A DNA stretch of 64,000 nt from Bog-756 sp963703145. Its GTDB lineage: Bacteria > Actinomycetota > Acidimicrobiia > Acidimicrobiales > RAAP-2. Positions 49,021 through 59,543 of the stretch are shown piece after piece; positions within the stretch are counted from its first letter, which is position 1; every line of letters starts with the position of its first letter. The stretch covers positions 1,054,001 to 1,118,000 of the forward strand of contig OY969793.1 in NCBI GenBank assembly GCA_963703145.1, given 5' to 3'. The notes below the pieces were generated by a model that did not search any database, was not told the DNA's origin, and was given only the letters and a program-made list of their open reading frames with translations. A program made the position numbers and the translations under genes.

Positions 49021-49668
49021 TCAGTCGTGGTCCGGAGCTCCGCCCGGCGACGCCGGCGGGTCCGCAGTGCCCTCTGGTCGGTCGGGGCCCCGAGCTGCCC
49101 CCTGATGGGCGGCCCGGCGCTCGAGGATGCTCTTCCAGTTGATGAACGGGAGCACGGACACCGCAGCCAGCAGCCCCAACTGGACGGCGATCGACCAGGG
49201 CGATCCGAGTACCTGGCTCAGCACGTCGCCGAAGTGGCGGGTGGCGACCGAGGCCACCGCCACATAGATGCTGTAGCTCACGATCCGACCGGCGAAGAAG
49301 GCCACGGTCAGCGGGATCAGGTCGAGATCGAGCAGGCCGGCGGCCACGAAGAGTTGGGCCGATGGGAGGGGGGAGATGGCGAACAGCGCCAGGGAGGCGA
49401 TCGCACTGCCCCGTCGCTTGAGCAAGGCGTCGCTGGCCGCGGTCAGGTTCTCCCGGCGCTTGTCGCTGAGCCGGTGGCGGAACCGGCGCGCCCCGAGGGC
49501 CAGTAGGTAGCGGCCCGTGCCGGCGGCGATGGCACCGATGACCACGATCGCCACCGGGTTGAGGCCCCAGGTGATCCGGGCGAACACCAACAGGGTCCAG
49601 GTCGGTGGGCCGAAGGCCGGAAGGAGGTTGACCCCGAGCACCACGAGGAAGAGGTAGACGTACTGCAT
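49021..49668 (-). CDS. Membrane protein of the VTT/DedA-like type
   Basis: A 215-residue protein with about five hydrophobic segments: residues 2-22, 36-55, 88-112, 115-140 and 160-182. The features LLPAFGPPTWTLLVFARI and ALGARRFRHRLSDKRRENL, then ISPLPSAQLFVAAGLLDLDL resemble the VTT superfamily that includes DedA, but conservation is loose. The C-terminus is polar and Pro/Gly-rich. TAACCT (49681-49686, minus strand) lies 12 bases before the ATG, giving a very short leader. Function is unknown. Confidence 0.65.
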   Translation of the reverse strand: MQYVYLFLVVLGVNLLPAFGPPTWTLLVFARITWGLNPVAIVVIGAIAAGTGRYLLALGARRFRHRLSDKRRENLTAASDALLKRRGSAIASLALFAISPLPSAQLFVAAGLLDLDLIPLTVAFFAGRIVSYSIYVAVASVATRHFGDVLSQVLGSPWSIAVQLGLLAAVSVLPFINWKSILERRAAHQGAARGPDRPEGTADPPASPGGAPDHD

Positions 49669-49740
49669 GGGACCGGCGTCAGGTTAGACAGCCCTGGCGG
49701 TAGCACGTCACGTAGCGACGGGTTCGGTCACCGGCGTGGC

Positions 49741-51907
49741 TCACACGACCGTGACACGCTCGGCGAAGTGGCAGGCCACGGGATGGCCGCCGCCCCGGTC
49801 GACCAGCTCGGGAACCTGCTCGGCACAGATGTCCTGGGCTTTCCAGCACCGGGTCCGGAAGCGGCAGCCGCTCGGCGGGTGCTCGGGGCTGGGCACGTCG
49901 CCCTCGAGAACGATGTGGGTGCGCGACCGCTCCTTGACCGGATCGGGCACCGGCACGGCCGACAGCAGGGCCTGGGTGTAGGGATGCTCCGGACGGCTCG
50001 TAGACGTCGGCGCGGGTCGCCGATCTCCACGATCCGCCCGAGGTACATGACCGCCACCCGGTCGGAGATGTGCCGGACGACCGACAGGTCATGGGCGATG
50101 AACAGGTAGGCGATGCCCAGTCGTTCTTGGAGGTCCTCGAGCAGGTTGACCACCCCGGCCTGGATCGAGACGTCGAGCGCGGAGACCGGTTCGTCGAGGA
50201 CGAGCAGGGAGGGCTCGAGGATCAGCGCCCGGGCGATGCCCGATCCGCTGGCGCTGGCCGCCGGAGAATTCGTTGGGGAAGCGGTTGGCGTGGCGGGGCT
50301 CGAGCCCGACCAGGCGAGCGCGTCGGCCACCGCTGGCCCGACCCGAGGCGCGGTCCCAGAGTCCGTGGATGTGCAGCGGCTCGGCGATGGACTCGCCGAT
50401 CGGCATCCTGGGGTCGAGCGAGGCGAACGGGTCCTGGAAGACCACCTGGACGTCCCGGCGGACATCCCGCAGTGCCTGCGGCCGGACAGTCCGACCAGCT
50501 CCTCGGCCCTCGAAGCGGACCGAGCCTGATGTCGGCGCCACCAGCTGCAGCACCGAGCGGCCGGTGGTGGTCTTCCCGCAGCCCGACTCGCCGACCAGCC
50601 CGAGCGTCTCGCCCCGCTCGATGGAGAAGTCGACCCCGCAGACGGCATGCACGATGGCCGACCTGGTGGCGTCCGAAGGACTCGCCCCGCTTGGGGTAGT
50701 GCTTGACCAGGTCGGTCACCGACAGCAGGGGCGTGGGTCCCGTCGCCGGCCGACCGGCTGGCCGTCGGGGCCTCCTCCGTCCGGGCGCGGGGCGTCGGGT
50801 CGGCTGATTCCGGTGCCACGCCTTCCTGGTCGGCCGAGGTGTCGGGGAACATCGAGGCCACGGGGAGGCGGGCGACCTGGTCGGCGAAGTGGCAGGCGGC
50901 CAGATGCGACCGGTTGGTGGCCGTCCGGCCTCGGGCCGGGTGGCTCGGACCCGGTGGCCGCCCGCGGGCACCGGCGGTCGCCGGCGGAGCTCGGCTCCTC
51001 GGTGTCGCAGATGTCGGCCCGCAGGGGCAGCGGGGGGCGAACGGGCAGCCGGTGCGGGTCGCCGACCATCGACGGAGGCGAGCCGGGGATCTGGCGCAGC
51101 CGGTCGCGGCCGTCACTGTCCAGCCGGGGGAGGGAGCCCAGCAGCCCGTGGGTGTAGGGCATGGCCGGCTCGTAGAAGATCTGCTCGACGCGTGCCCACC
51201 TCGACCGGCCGGCCCGCGTACATGACCAGCACCCGGTCGGCCAGGCCGGCGATGACCCCGAGGTCGTGGGTGATGAGCAGCAGGGAGGCGCCGGTCTCTT
51301 CGAGGGCGGTCTTGAGCGAGCTGAGCACCTGGGCCTGCACGGTGACGTCCAGTGCGGTGGTCGGCTCATCGGCCAGGATGACCGCCGGGTCGTTGGCCAT
51401 GGCGATGGCGATGACCACCCGTTGGCGCATGCCCCCGGAGAACTCGTGGGGATAGTTGCCCATGCGCTCGGCGGCGTTGGGGATCCCCACCGTCTCGAGC
51501 AGCGCACGGCCCGGGCCATGGCCTCGTCCTTGCTGACGTCCTGGTGGGCCCGGACGGCCTCGGCGATCTGCCAACCCACCGTGTACACGGGGTTGAGCGG
51601 GGTCATCGGGTCCTGGAAGATCATGGCGATGCCCGACGCCGCGGACCTTGGCAGCTCCTTCTCCTTCAGCCCGAGCAGTTCCTGGCCGTCGATAGGCGAT
51701 CGAGCCGCTGACCCGGGCGCTTCTTGGGCAGCAGGCCCATGGCGGCCAGCGCGGTGACCGACTTGCCCGAGCCCGACTCGCCCACGATGCCGAGCACCTC
51801 ATGCGGGGCTGCAGCGAGAAGCTGATGCCCCGCACCGCGTGGACGGCCCCGTCGCCGGTGCCGAAGTCGACCACCAGCTGGTCGATGGTAAGGGCCGGTT
51901 CGGTCAT
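49741..51907 (-). CDS. Peptide-type ABC transporter ATPase, probably a fused double-domain protein (OppDF/GsiA-like), many frameshifts
   Basis: From ATG 51907 (MTEPALTIDQLVVDFGTGDG) the first ATPase has FSGGMRQRVVIAIAMANDPA and VILADEPTTALDVTVQAQVL. The second has LGLVGESGCGKTTTGRSVLQ, NEFSGGQRQRIG and LLVLDEPVSALDVSIQAGVV, and ends CHFAERVTVV before TGA at 49741. The coding phrases hop between three minus-strand frames, with breaks around 50505, 50485, 50330-50300, 50238, 50030 and 50005 in the second half alone. No stop codon occurs in the plausible linker frames between the domains, so one protein of about 720 residues is likely. It would power import of peptides or similar solutes. Confidence 0.75.
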
Positions 51908-51908
51908 C

Positions 51909-52922
51909 TCAGGCCCGCACCCTGTTCTTCTTGGGGTCGAAGGCCTCACGCAGCCCGTCGCCGATGAAGAAGATCGGACAGGATCGAGCACGACCAGGAA
52001 CACCACGGGGAAGACGAAGAGCCACCATTCGGTGGTGGCCGAGTCCTGGCCCTGGTCGATCAGGAGGCCGAGTGAGACGTTGGGGGGCTGGATGCCCAGT
52101 CCGAGGAAGGACAGGGTCGACTCCAAGGAGATGGCTGAGGGCCACGGTGATGGTGGCGTTCACGATGATCGGCCCGAGGGCATTGGGCAGCATGTGGCGG
52201 CATGATGAGCCGGCGGTTGGCTGGCCCCGAGTGCCCGTGACGCCTCCACGAAGTCGCGCTCCCTGAGGGTGCAGGAAGTCGGCCCGGACCAGGCGGGCGA
52301 TGTAGGTCCACGAGACGGCCCCGATGATGATGGCCAGCCAGAACCAGTTGCTCGGCCTGCTTGGCCACGATGTTGGCCAGCACGATGAGCACGACCAGGA
52401 CGGGGATGACGAAGATGAGGTCGACGAAGCGCATCAGGGCCGAGTCGACCCGGCCACCGTAGAAGCCGGCCAGCGCGCCCACCAGCGTGCCGAGCACGGT
52501 GGCGATGACCGCCACCAGCAGGGCGATCTCGATGTCCTGGAGGGTGCCCCGCATGACCTGGGCGAACATGTCGCCGCCGATGGTGTTGGTGCCCGAACGG
52601 GTGGGAGAGCGACGGCGGGTGCATTGAGGGTGTTGGTGATGGCAGTGTAGCTGTACTTCCAGAACAGCCCGGTCAGGATGGGCCGCGATGGCCAGGACCG
52701 AAGAAGACCGACGAGCCCGATGACGGCCTGGGGGCTCGTGGAGGAATCGCCGGGCCAGGGTGGCCAACTGACCCTGGGCCTCCCCGGCCATCCCGTGCTG
52801 GTCGAGATCGTCGGAGCCGGCAGCCGGGGCCACGCTCGGCAGCGTGTGCATGCCGGCCTCGGTGGTGGCTACCTGGTCGACGCCGCTGTTGGCGGGGTGA
52901 GCGGCCCGAGGTCGTCAGTCAT
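51909..52922 (-). CDS. ABC transporter permease (OppC/DppC-like), frameshifted
   Basis: The second permease of the peptide transporter. ATG 52922 overlaps the preceding permease stop by eight bases. Readable segments in changing frames are LATLARRFL, FAQVMRGTLQDIEIALLVAV, FVDLIFVIPVLVVLIVLANI, ESTLSFLGLGIQPPNVSLGL and IFFIGDGLREAFDPKKNRVRA at the end. The VIPxxVLxI and STLSFLGLGIQPP phrases are typical of the family's EAA loop area. At least five frame changes are needed to read it through. Corrected length should be about 335 residues. Confidence 0.72.
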
Positions 52923-53894
52923 ACCGGATCCTCGGGTCGAGGAAGGCGTAGAAGACGTCGGCCAGCAGGTTGAAGAGGATGACGAAGACGGCGGTGATGA
53001 GCAGGTAGGCCAGCGTGATGTTGATGTCCAAGGTGGTGACGCCGTTGAGGAACCAGACCCCCAGACCCTGCCAGCCGAACACGATCTCGGTGATGACCGC
53101 ACCACCCAGGACGGCGGCGAAATCGAGGGCGATCACGGTCGTCACCGGGATCAGGGCATTGCGGAACACGTGGCGCATGAGCACCCGGCGCGGGCGAGAT
53201 GCCCTTGGCCCGGGCCAGGCGGACGTAATCGCTGTCCAGGGTCTCGAGGATCGAGGCCCGTTGGTAGATGGCCCACGACGAGTAGGTGACCAGGATCAGC
53301 GTGATCGTAGGGAGCACGGTGTGGGCGGCGTAGTCGGGCAGACGGGAGAGGAACGAGCCGGTGAGGGTGGGGCTCTGCTCGCCGTTGGTGTAGAAGACGA
53401 TCCGGTTGAGGTGCTGGTTGACGGGGATGGCCACGAACTCCTTCAGCAGCAGGCCGACCACGAACACCGGCGCGGCCAGGAAGATGAAGTTGGTCACCGT
53501 GGCCACGTGGTCGGCGAACTTGTTCTGGCGGAGAGCGGCGTAGACGCCGACGGCGATGGCCAGGACGATCGAGATCAGCGTGGCCAGGATCACCATCCGC
53601 AGGGTGACCAGCAGGTGGGAGGCGAGCTGTGGGCCGCACCGGCTGGCCGGCGACCGTGGAGCCGAAGTCGCCCTGAACGGCATGCGATGAACCAGATCCA
53701 GTACCGGTGCCACAGCGGGTGGTTGAGGTGGAGGAGCTTCTCCCGGGCCACGATGGTCGAGTGGGGGATCTTCGGGTTGGCCATCGAGAGGGCCAGGGGT
53801 TGCCGGACTCGGCCACCAGCAAGAACACCAGGATGGTGGCCAGCAACAGCACGACGATGCTGATGGCCAGCCGGCGGAGGACGTAGGAGAGCAT
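52915..53894 (-). CDS. ABC transporter permease (OppB/DppB-like), frameshifted
   Basis: From ATG 53894 the protein begins MLSYVLRRLAISIVVLLLAT, the classic OppB-type N-terminus. It continues through alternate frames with MANPKIPHSTIVAREKLLHL, GDFGSTVAGQPV, VTLRMVILATLISIVLAIAV and RHVFRNALIPVTTVIALDFA to FLDPRIRYD. Frame changes lie near 53797, 53688, 53638 and 53188. It forms the membrane channel with the OppC-like permease. Corrected length is about 326 residues. Confidence 0.76.
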
Positions 53895-53961
53895 GGGTGA
53901 CCCGAGGGGGCGGTCAGAAACGGATACGCAGAGGGACGCGGCCGCCCGCCCGCCCCGCTCC

Positions 53962-55783
53962 CTATCGACATGCGCCGTCGACCATCGTGGCCATCGCCCG
54001 GCCTAGGAGGTCTTCGCTGCCCCAGAGGTTGGCGTTCCAGGGGATGCCCGACCTCCGAGGTGTTGGGGATGAGGTTCCCGTAGCTGCTCGTCCAGGCGAA
54101 GTACTGCGGGCTTCTGGTAGAGCGGCAGCGTCGCCATGTCCTGCCACAGGAGCTTGTCGGCGGCGTTGTAGTCGGCGGCCTCCTGGGCCGGCGACGGGGC
54201 TGACGATCCCTTCCGTCAACAGCTTGTCGACCTGCGGGTTGGCGTAGTGGATCCAGTTCTGGCCGCAGTCGGTGGTGTTGGTGTACGAGCAGTAGATCGA
54301 CTGGTTCTCCGACACGAACGGGCGTCGCCACCCAGGCGAACTCGGCGATCTGGTACGTGCCGTTGGGGAGGTTGGTCCCGAAGAACGTGTTGGCGTCGTA
54401 GTTCTGGATGTTGATCTTGATGCCGATGGCCTTCATCTGGGCCTGGAACAGCTGCTCGGTCTGGGACCGGATGGCGTTGCCGATGGTGGACTGGATGGTG
54501 AAGGTCAGGTCCTGGCCCTTCTGCGGCCCGTAGTTGGGCTGGTAGTAGCCGTCGGAGCCCTTGGTGAACCCGAGCCCCTTGAGCAGCGAGCGTCGGCCTT
54601 CGAGGTCGTTGACCGTGGCGTACTGGCCCGCCGTTGTTCACGTACTGGGGCTGCGGTGGCCACGAACATCCGGTTGCCCAGCGGCTTGACGCCGGAGCGA
54701 GACCTCACCCACGGTGTGGGCGATGATCTCCTGGCGGTTGGTCCCGTAGGCGATGGCTTGGCGGACCTGGAGCTTGGCCAGGTACGGGTCGGCCTCATTG
54801 AAGTCCAGGTGCTCGAACTCCAGGCCGGGGACGGTCACCTTGGTGATGTTGGGGATCTGGGCGGCGGTCTGGACGATGGAGCTGCTCACCGAGGTCGGGT
54901 TGATGACCTGGACCTCGTTGTTCTGGAGCGCGGGCACCTCCTGGGTGTCGTCGGTGAAGAACTGGAAGACGATCTTGTCGAGCTTGCCCGGGGTCCCCCA
55001 GTACTTCGGGTTCCGGACCAGCACCACCGACTGGTTGTTGTTGTAGCTCTGGATCTCGTACCAGCTCCCCGAGATGGTCTGGGAGGGGCCGCTGAACCCG
55101 GTGTTCCACCCGACGGTGCGGGCGATGTGGGCGGGCACGATGTTGGTGAACAGCCCCTGCCAGTCGGCGTAGGGCGTCGAGTACTTGACGGTGACCGTCT
55201 TCCCGTTCGGGCACAGGCCGACGTTGCGGTCGGCGGACGAGCCCGGGTCGCAGGCGGCACCACCGGGCGGGTTGGACCCGGTCACCGAGGCGATCTGGTC
55301 ATAGCCGGAGGTCGAGACGGCGTCATAGGGCTGGTTGCCCACGTCGGTGAAGGCCGAGTTCCCGCTCTGGGCCTGGTAGTTGTAGATGAAGTCGTCGGCG
55401 TCGATCGGGGTGCCGTCCTGCCAGACCGCCTTGGGGTTGATGTTGTAGGTGATGGTCTGCGGGTTGGTGGTCACCTTCACACTGGTGATCAGCTGGGTGT
55501 TGAGGACCGGCTTGAGGGCGGCGTTGACGATGTAGGGCTGGGGCCACACCGCGTCGAGGATCTCCTGCAGGACGTACTCGTTGGATGCCGAGGTGTTGAT
55601 GTTGAACCCGGCCAGGTTCTCGTCGAGGGCCATGGTGATCGAGCCGCCGCTCTTCACGGCGCTGGCCGTGCCGCTGCCGGCCGTGGTGGAGGTCGGCTGC
55701 CGCTGCTGCTACAGGCGGCCAGGCTGAAGGCGGTCATCCCGATCACCGCCATCGCGGTGAGGAGTCGCTGAGGTCGTGCTCAT
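53962..55783 (-). CDS. Extracellular solute-binding protein of the peptide ABC transporter (SBP family 5), frameshifted
   Basis: The N-terminus is a lipoprotein signal: RLLTAMAVIGMTAFSLAACSSS, with Cys as lipid anchor, read one frame away from ATG 55783. The body has GGSITMALDENLAGFN, AYGTNRQEIIAHTVGE, NPKYWGTPGKLDKIVFQFFT and VDKLLTEGIVSPVAG, ending WNANLWGSEDLLGRAMATMV. These are features of family 5 peptide, nickel or solute-binding proteins. Frame changes occur near 55765, 55705, 54697, 54640 and at several points between 54600 and 54000. Corrected length is about 605 residues. The bound ligand is unknown. Confidence 0.76.
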
Positions 55784-56113
55784 GGAAAGCTCCCATCGTT
55801 CGGCCGCGTGATGCGGCATGCGCACCCATTCCCGCGGGATGAAACGAAACGGTAACCCATGCTGATCACCGAAAAGTGGAATTGGCATGCGAAATCCGTC
55901 GTTTGCGCGCGGCAAATCCGTCACGGCCGCCAGCCGAACCGGCACGCAATATCGGCTTGAACGCCGATGACCTGGTGGTTGGCCACTTGCCGGCACCGCG
56001 TTCTCCTGCTCGACCGGCGCCCTCCTGCCAACGGCGAACGCTTACGTGTTGCGTTCCCGAGAACAGCTGATGTCAGGAACCGCCCGGCCTGACGGGCCGG
56101 ACCAGGCGGGCGT
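55784..56113. other. Intergenic region upstream of the ABC operon
   Basis: About 330 bases between the binding-protein start and the nitronate monooxygenase stop. The inverted repeat GAACGC (56036-56041) and GCGTTC (56051-56056), nine bases apart, could be an operator or a weak terminator. GCCGC-GTGAT-GCGGC near 55802-55816 is a second small inverted repeat. No gene is supported. Confidence 0.35.
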
Positions 56114-57237
56114 TCAGACGGTGACCCCGGCCTGCAGCCGCTCGGTCGCCTCGATGTACTCCTCGACCATCGAGAACACCACGTCCTTGGCCTTCCGGAC
56201 GGTGGTGGCCCGGCCGATGACCTGCCCGCACGGGTTGAAGTTCACGTCCTTGGCCTGCTCGGGGTACCGGTGGCCCCTCGACACGGCCTCGATGGCCACC
56301 ATCATCTGCAGGGGCATGGGCAGCGGGTCGGGCGTGTCCTCGGCCTCCCAGGCGTCGGTCCAGTCGTTCTTCAGCATCCGGCACGGCTTGCCGGTGAACG
56401 AGCGCGAGCGGACGGTGTCGCGGCTGGACGCGGCCAGATAGGTCTCCATCTGCTTGGGCGGGATGTCGGCCTCCTCGACGGTCAGCCACAGGGTGCCCGA
56501 CCAGACGCCCTGGGCGCCGAGCGCCAGTGGCCGGCCGCCATCTGGCGCCCGCTGCCCACCCCGCCGGCAGCCAGCACGGGGATGGGGGCCACGGCGTCGA
56601 TCACCTCGGGCCAGAGCACGATGCTCCCGACGTCGCCGGTGTGCCCGCCGCCCTCCGAGCCCTGGCAGATGATGAAGTCGAGGCCGGCGGCCTTGTGGTT
56701 CAAGGCGTGCTTCACCGACCCGGCCAGGGCGCCGATCATCAGGCCGGCACCCTGGACCTTCTCCACCACGTCGGGAGGGGGAGTGCCCAGGGCGTTGGCG
56801 ATGAGTTTGACGTTCGGATGCCGGAGGGCGACGTCGATGAGACCGGCGGCGTGGGCAGCCGTCCAGCCGATCATGCCGTTGGAGGTCCGCTCGTCCTCGG
56901 GGATCTCGGGCACGTGGTGGTCGGCCAGGATCTTGAGGGCGAACTCCTTGTGCTCGGCCGGGACCAATCCGCGGATCTGGGCCTCCAGCTTGTCCGGGTC
57001 CATCTCGTCCATGCCCTCGTACTTGGCCGGGATGACGATGTCGACGCCATAGGGCCGGTCGCCGACGTGCTCGTCGATCCAGGTGAGCTCGACCTCGAGC
57101 TGCTCGGGCGTGAAGGCGATGGCGCCGAGCACCCCGATGCCTCCGGCGTTGGTCACGGCCGCCACGACGTCCCGGCAGTGGGTGAAGGCGAAGATGGGGA
57201 ACTCGATGCCCAGCTTCTGGCGGATCTCGGTGTTCAT
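56114..57237 (-). CDS. Nitronate monooxygenase-like FMN protein, one frameshift
   Basis: From ATG 57237 (MNTEIRQKLGIEFPIFAFTH) the TIM-barrel flavoprotein has AAVTNAGGIGVLGAIAF, VKHALNHKAAGLDFIICQGS and EGGGHTGDVGSIVLWPEVID, with the histidine and FMN-phosphate glycines of the nitronate monooxygenase/enoyl-reductase-like family. The frame is correct to GRQMAA (about 56530). The continuation, LALGAQGVWSGTLW to TERLQAGVTV, is shifted by one missing base. Corrected length is about 374 residues. The ATG overlaps the preceding TetR stop. It would oxidise nitroalkanes or a related substrate with FMN. Confidence 0.82.
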
Positions 57238-57932
57238 GGCGTCACTCCTGGTTGTTGGGATGGGTGTGTTGATCCGGCCGTTGCCGCATCGGTGCGGAAG
57301 CGGTTGGACGCTGGAGGCTGGGCGGCGCCCGAGGGCGCGGCCAGCCCGAGGAAGGCGGACAGGCCGCGAAGGGCGAGCTCGTCGGTCACCGTGTCGGGCT
57401 CCAGCCGGCGCTGCATGGCGAGCCCGGTGAGTAAGGCCTTCATGAGGACGGCCAACTCCTCGGGTTCGGCCACCGGTCGGGCCTCGACCGCCGAGGACCA
57501 GCCGGCCAGCTGACGGGCGCTGAATCGTCGGGCCTCGGCGTTGCGGACCCGGATGACCTCGGCCACTTCGGGGTCGCGAGCAGCCCGCAGCCAGAGCTCC
57601 TGCTCGAGGAGGGCCCACCGGCCCGAGCGCTCGTCGGAGGTGTCCGAGACGTTGCCCCACACGGCGGCCAGCTGTCCGGTCGGGGAGTCGGTCATGGCCA
57701 CTTCGGCCAACAGCACCGTGAGTACCGAGTCCTTCCAGGAGTCGAGGAGGGCCAGTAGGAGCCCCTGTTTGCTCCCGAAATGGGCGTAGACCGCACCCGA
57801 CGTGCGCCCGGCCGCCTCTGCTACTGCGTCGACCGAGACGGCGTCGATGCCCTGTTCGGCGAAGAGATCGGCCGCGGCCGCCAGCAGTAGCGCCCTGGTC
57901 TCCGCCTTCCGTTCCTGCTGGGTCTGAGCCAC
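57234..57932 (-). CDS. TetR-family regulator of the nitronate monooxygenase gene
   Basis: A 232-residue regulator: QERKAETRALLLAAAADLFA, then VSVDAVAEAAGRTSGAVYAHFGSKQGLLLALLDSW is the TetR helix-turn-helix. The C-terminal ligand domain ends in a Pro/Thr-rich tail. Its stop overlaps the start of the FMN enzyme by four bases, so both form one operon. It is divergent from the aldehyde dehydrogenase gene, whose promoter lies in the shared 143-base gap. TATGGT on the minus strand at about 57969 is a likely -10 box. Confidence 0.88.
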   Translation of the reverse strand: MAQTQQERKAETRALLLAAAADLFAEQGIDAVSVDAVAEAAGRTSGAVYAHFGSKQGLLLALLDSWKDSVLTVLLAEVAMTDSPTGQLAAVWGNVSDTSDERSGRWALLEQELWLRAARDPEVAEVIRVRNAEARRFSARQLAGWSSAVEARPVAEPEELAVLMKALLTGLAMQRRLEPDTVTDELALRGLSAFLGLAAPSGAAQPPASNRFRTDAATAGSTHPSQQPGVTP

Positions 57933-58036
57933 GATCCCCCGGTGTCTTCTGTGGTGCCGACACGGTCACCATAGATATATCGGAAGCGTTATGCAACTGG
58001 GCGCACGGGCCCGACCGCGCGATCGAACCGTCGTCC

Positions 58037-58042
58037 TAGAGT
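58037..58042 (+). promoter_or_regulatory. -10 box of the aldehyde dehydrogenase gene
   Basis: TAGAGT lies 33 bases before the ATG at 58076, giving a leader that carries AAAGGAG (58062-58068) as ribosome-binding site. Confidence 0.4.
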
Positions 58043-58075
58043 GGCAGTGCCGACCGCCTGCAAAGGAGCCACCCG

Positions 58076-59509
58076 ATGACGTCCATGAAGACCGAAGTCC
58101 GCGACAAGCTCTACATCGGAGGCACGTGGGTCTCCCCGGGCGGAACGGGATCGATCGACGTGATCGACTCGACCACCGAAGAGGTGGTCGGGACGGTGCC
58201 CGAGGGCACCACCGACGACATCGACCGAGCCGTGGCCGCGGCCAAAGCGGCCTTCCCGGCATGGAGCGCTCTTCCGGTGGCGGAACGGACCGCGCTCCTC
58301 ACCAAGGTGAGCCAGGCACTGGATGCTCGTAAGGACTCTCTGGCCGACCTCATCACCCACGAGGTGGGGATGCCGAGGATCCTCTCCCAACTCGTCCAGG
58401 TGGGATTGCCGACGACATCGTTCGCCTCCATGGCCCAGGTGGCCGAGAACTTCGAGTGGGAGCAGACCATTGGCAACTCCCTCGTCGTTCGGGAGCCGAT
58501 CGGAGTGGTCGGGGCCATCACCCCGTGGAACTATCCGTTGCACCAGATCGCCGCCAAGGTGGCGCCAGCATTGGCCGCCGGGTGCACGGTGGTGCTCAAG
58601 CCGAGCGAGGTAGCCCCGCTCAACGCCTTCGTGCTGGCCGACATCCTGGACGAGATCGGACTCCCGGCCGGGGTGTTCAACCTGGTAACCGGGTTCGGCC
58701 CGGTGGTGGGGGAGGCCCTGGCCGCCCATCGAGACGTCGACATGGTGTCGTTCACGGGCTCCACCCGGGCCGGCCGCCGGGTGTCAGAGGTGGCCTCGGC
58801 CACCGTCAAGCGGGTGGCCCTCGAGCTCGGTGGCAAGTCGGCCAACGTGATCCTCGACGATGCTGACCTGGCCACCGCGGTGCCCGACGGGGTCAACAAG
58901 TGCTACTTCAATTCGGGCCAGACCTGCAGCGCCCTGACCCGGATGCTGGTGCCCCGTGCCCGACTGGAGGAGGCCGAGCAACTGGCCGCCACAGCCGCCG
59001 AGGGCTGGCTTCCCGGCGACCCCTTCGACGGCGGGACGCGTCTCGGCCCGTTGGTCTCGGCGGTCCAGCGCGACCGCGTTCGCTCCTACATCGACAAGGG
59101 CGTGGGCGAAGGTGCCACCCTGGTGACCGGGGGCACCGAGTCACCCGATGGGCTGGAACAGGGATTCTTCGTGCGTCCCACCGTGTTCTCCTCGGTGACA
59201 CGGGACATGACGATCGCCCGCGAGGAGATCTTCGGGCCGGTGCTGGTGATCATCCCCTACGACTCCGAAGAGGAGGCCATCGAGATCGCCAACGACACCG
59301 ACTACGGGCTGGCCGGCGGCGTGTGGTCCGGCGATGCCGACCGGGCCAAGCGAGTGGCCCGGCAGCTGCGGACCGGACAGGTCGAGGTCAACGGCGGCGG
59401 GTTCAACCCGCTGGCTCCCTTCGGCGGCTACAAGCAGTCGGGCAACGGCCGTGAGTTCGGAGCCTTCGGGCTCGAGGAGTACCTCGAGGTGAAATCCCTC
59501 CAACTCTGA
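58076..59509 (+). CDS. Aldehyde dehydrogenase (NAD(P)-dependent, ALDH superfamily)
   Basis: A 477-residue enzyme with general base Glu250 in LELGGKSANVILDDADL and nucleophile Cys284 in NSGQTCSALTRMLVP. The NAD-binding phrase is TPWNYPLHQIAAKVAPALAA, and the cofactor loop is SFTGSTRAGRRVSE. C-terminal EIFGPVLVIIPYDSEEEAIE and PFGGYKQSGNGREFG complete the family pattern. It oxidises an aldehyde to the acid. It is the only plus-strand gene between 49 and 63.3 kb. A palindrome, AGCACGATCGTGCT, begins at its stop (59509-59522). Confidence 0.92.
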   Translation: MTSMKTEVRDKLYIGGTWVSPGGTGSIDVIDSTTEEVVGTVPEGTTDDIDRAVAAAKAAFPAWSALPVAERTALLTKVSQALDARKDSLADLITHEVGMPRILSQLVQVGLPTTSFASMAQVAENFEWEQTIGNSLVVREPIGVVGAITPWNYPLHQIAAKVAPALAAGCTVVLKPSEVAPLNAFVLADILDEIGLPAGVFNLVTGFGPVVGEALAAHRDVDMVSFTGSTRAGRRVSEVASATVKRVALELGGKSANVILDDADLATAVPDGVNKCYFNSGQTCSALTRMLVPRARLEEAEQLAATAAEGWLPGDPFDGGTRLGPLVSAVQRDRVRSYIDKGVGEGATLVTGGTESPDGLEQGFFVRPTVFSSVTRDMTIAREEIFGPVLVIIPYDSEEEAIEIANDTDYGLAGGVWSGDADRAKRVARQLRTGQVEVNGGGFNPLAPFGGYKQSGNGREFGAFGLEEYLEVKSLQL

Positions 59510-59543
59510 GCACGATCGTGCTGGAGCGGTGAGGCAGCGCCCG

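Noticed and set aside
49728..56569. Treating the ABC transporter region as ordinary pseudogenes
   Set aside because: Motifs are intact, correct frames lack stops and indels are extremely dense and local, which fits sequence error better than decay.
59509..59522. AGCACGATCGTGCT as a terminator of the aldehyde dehydrogenase gene
   Set aside because: A perfect palindrome but with no loop or T-run. It could equally be a protein site, so no separate feature was called.
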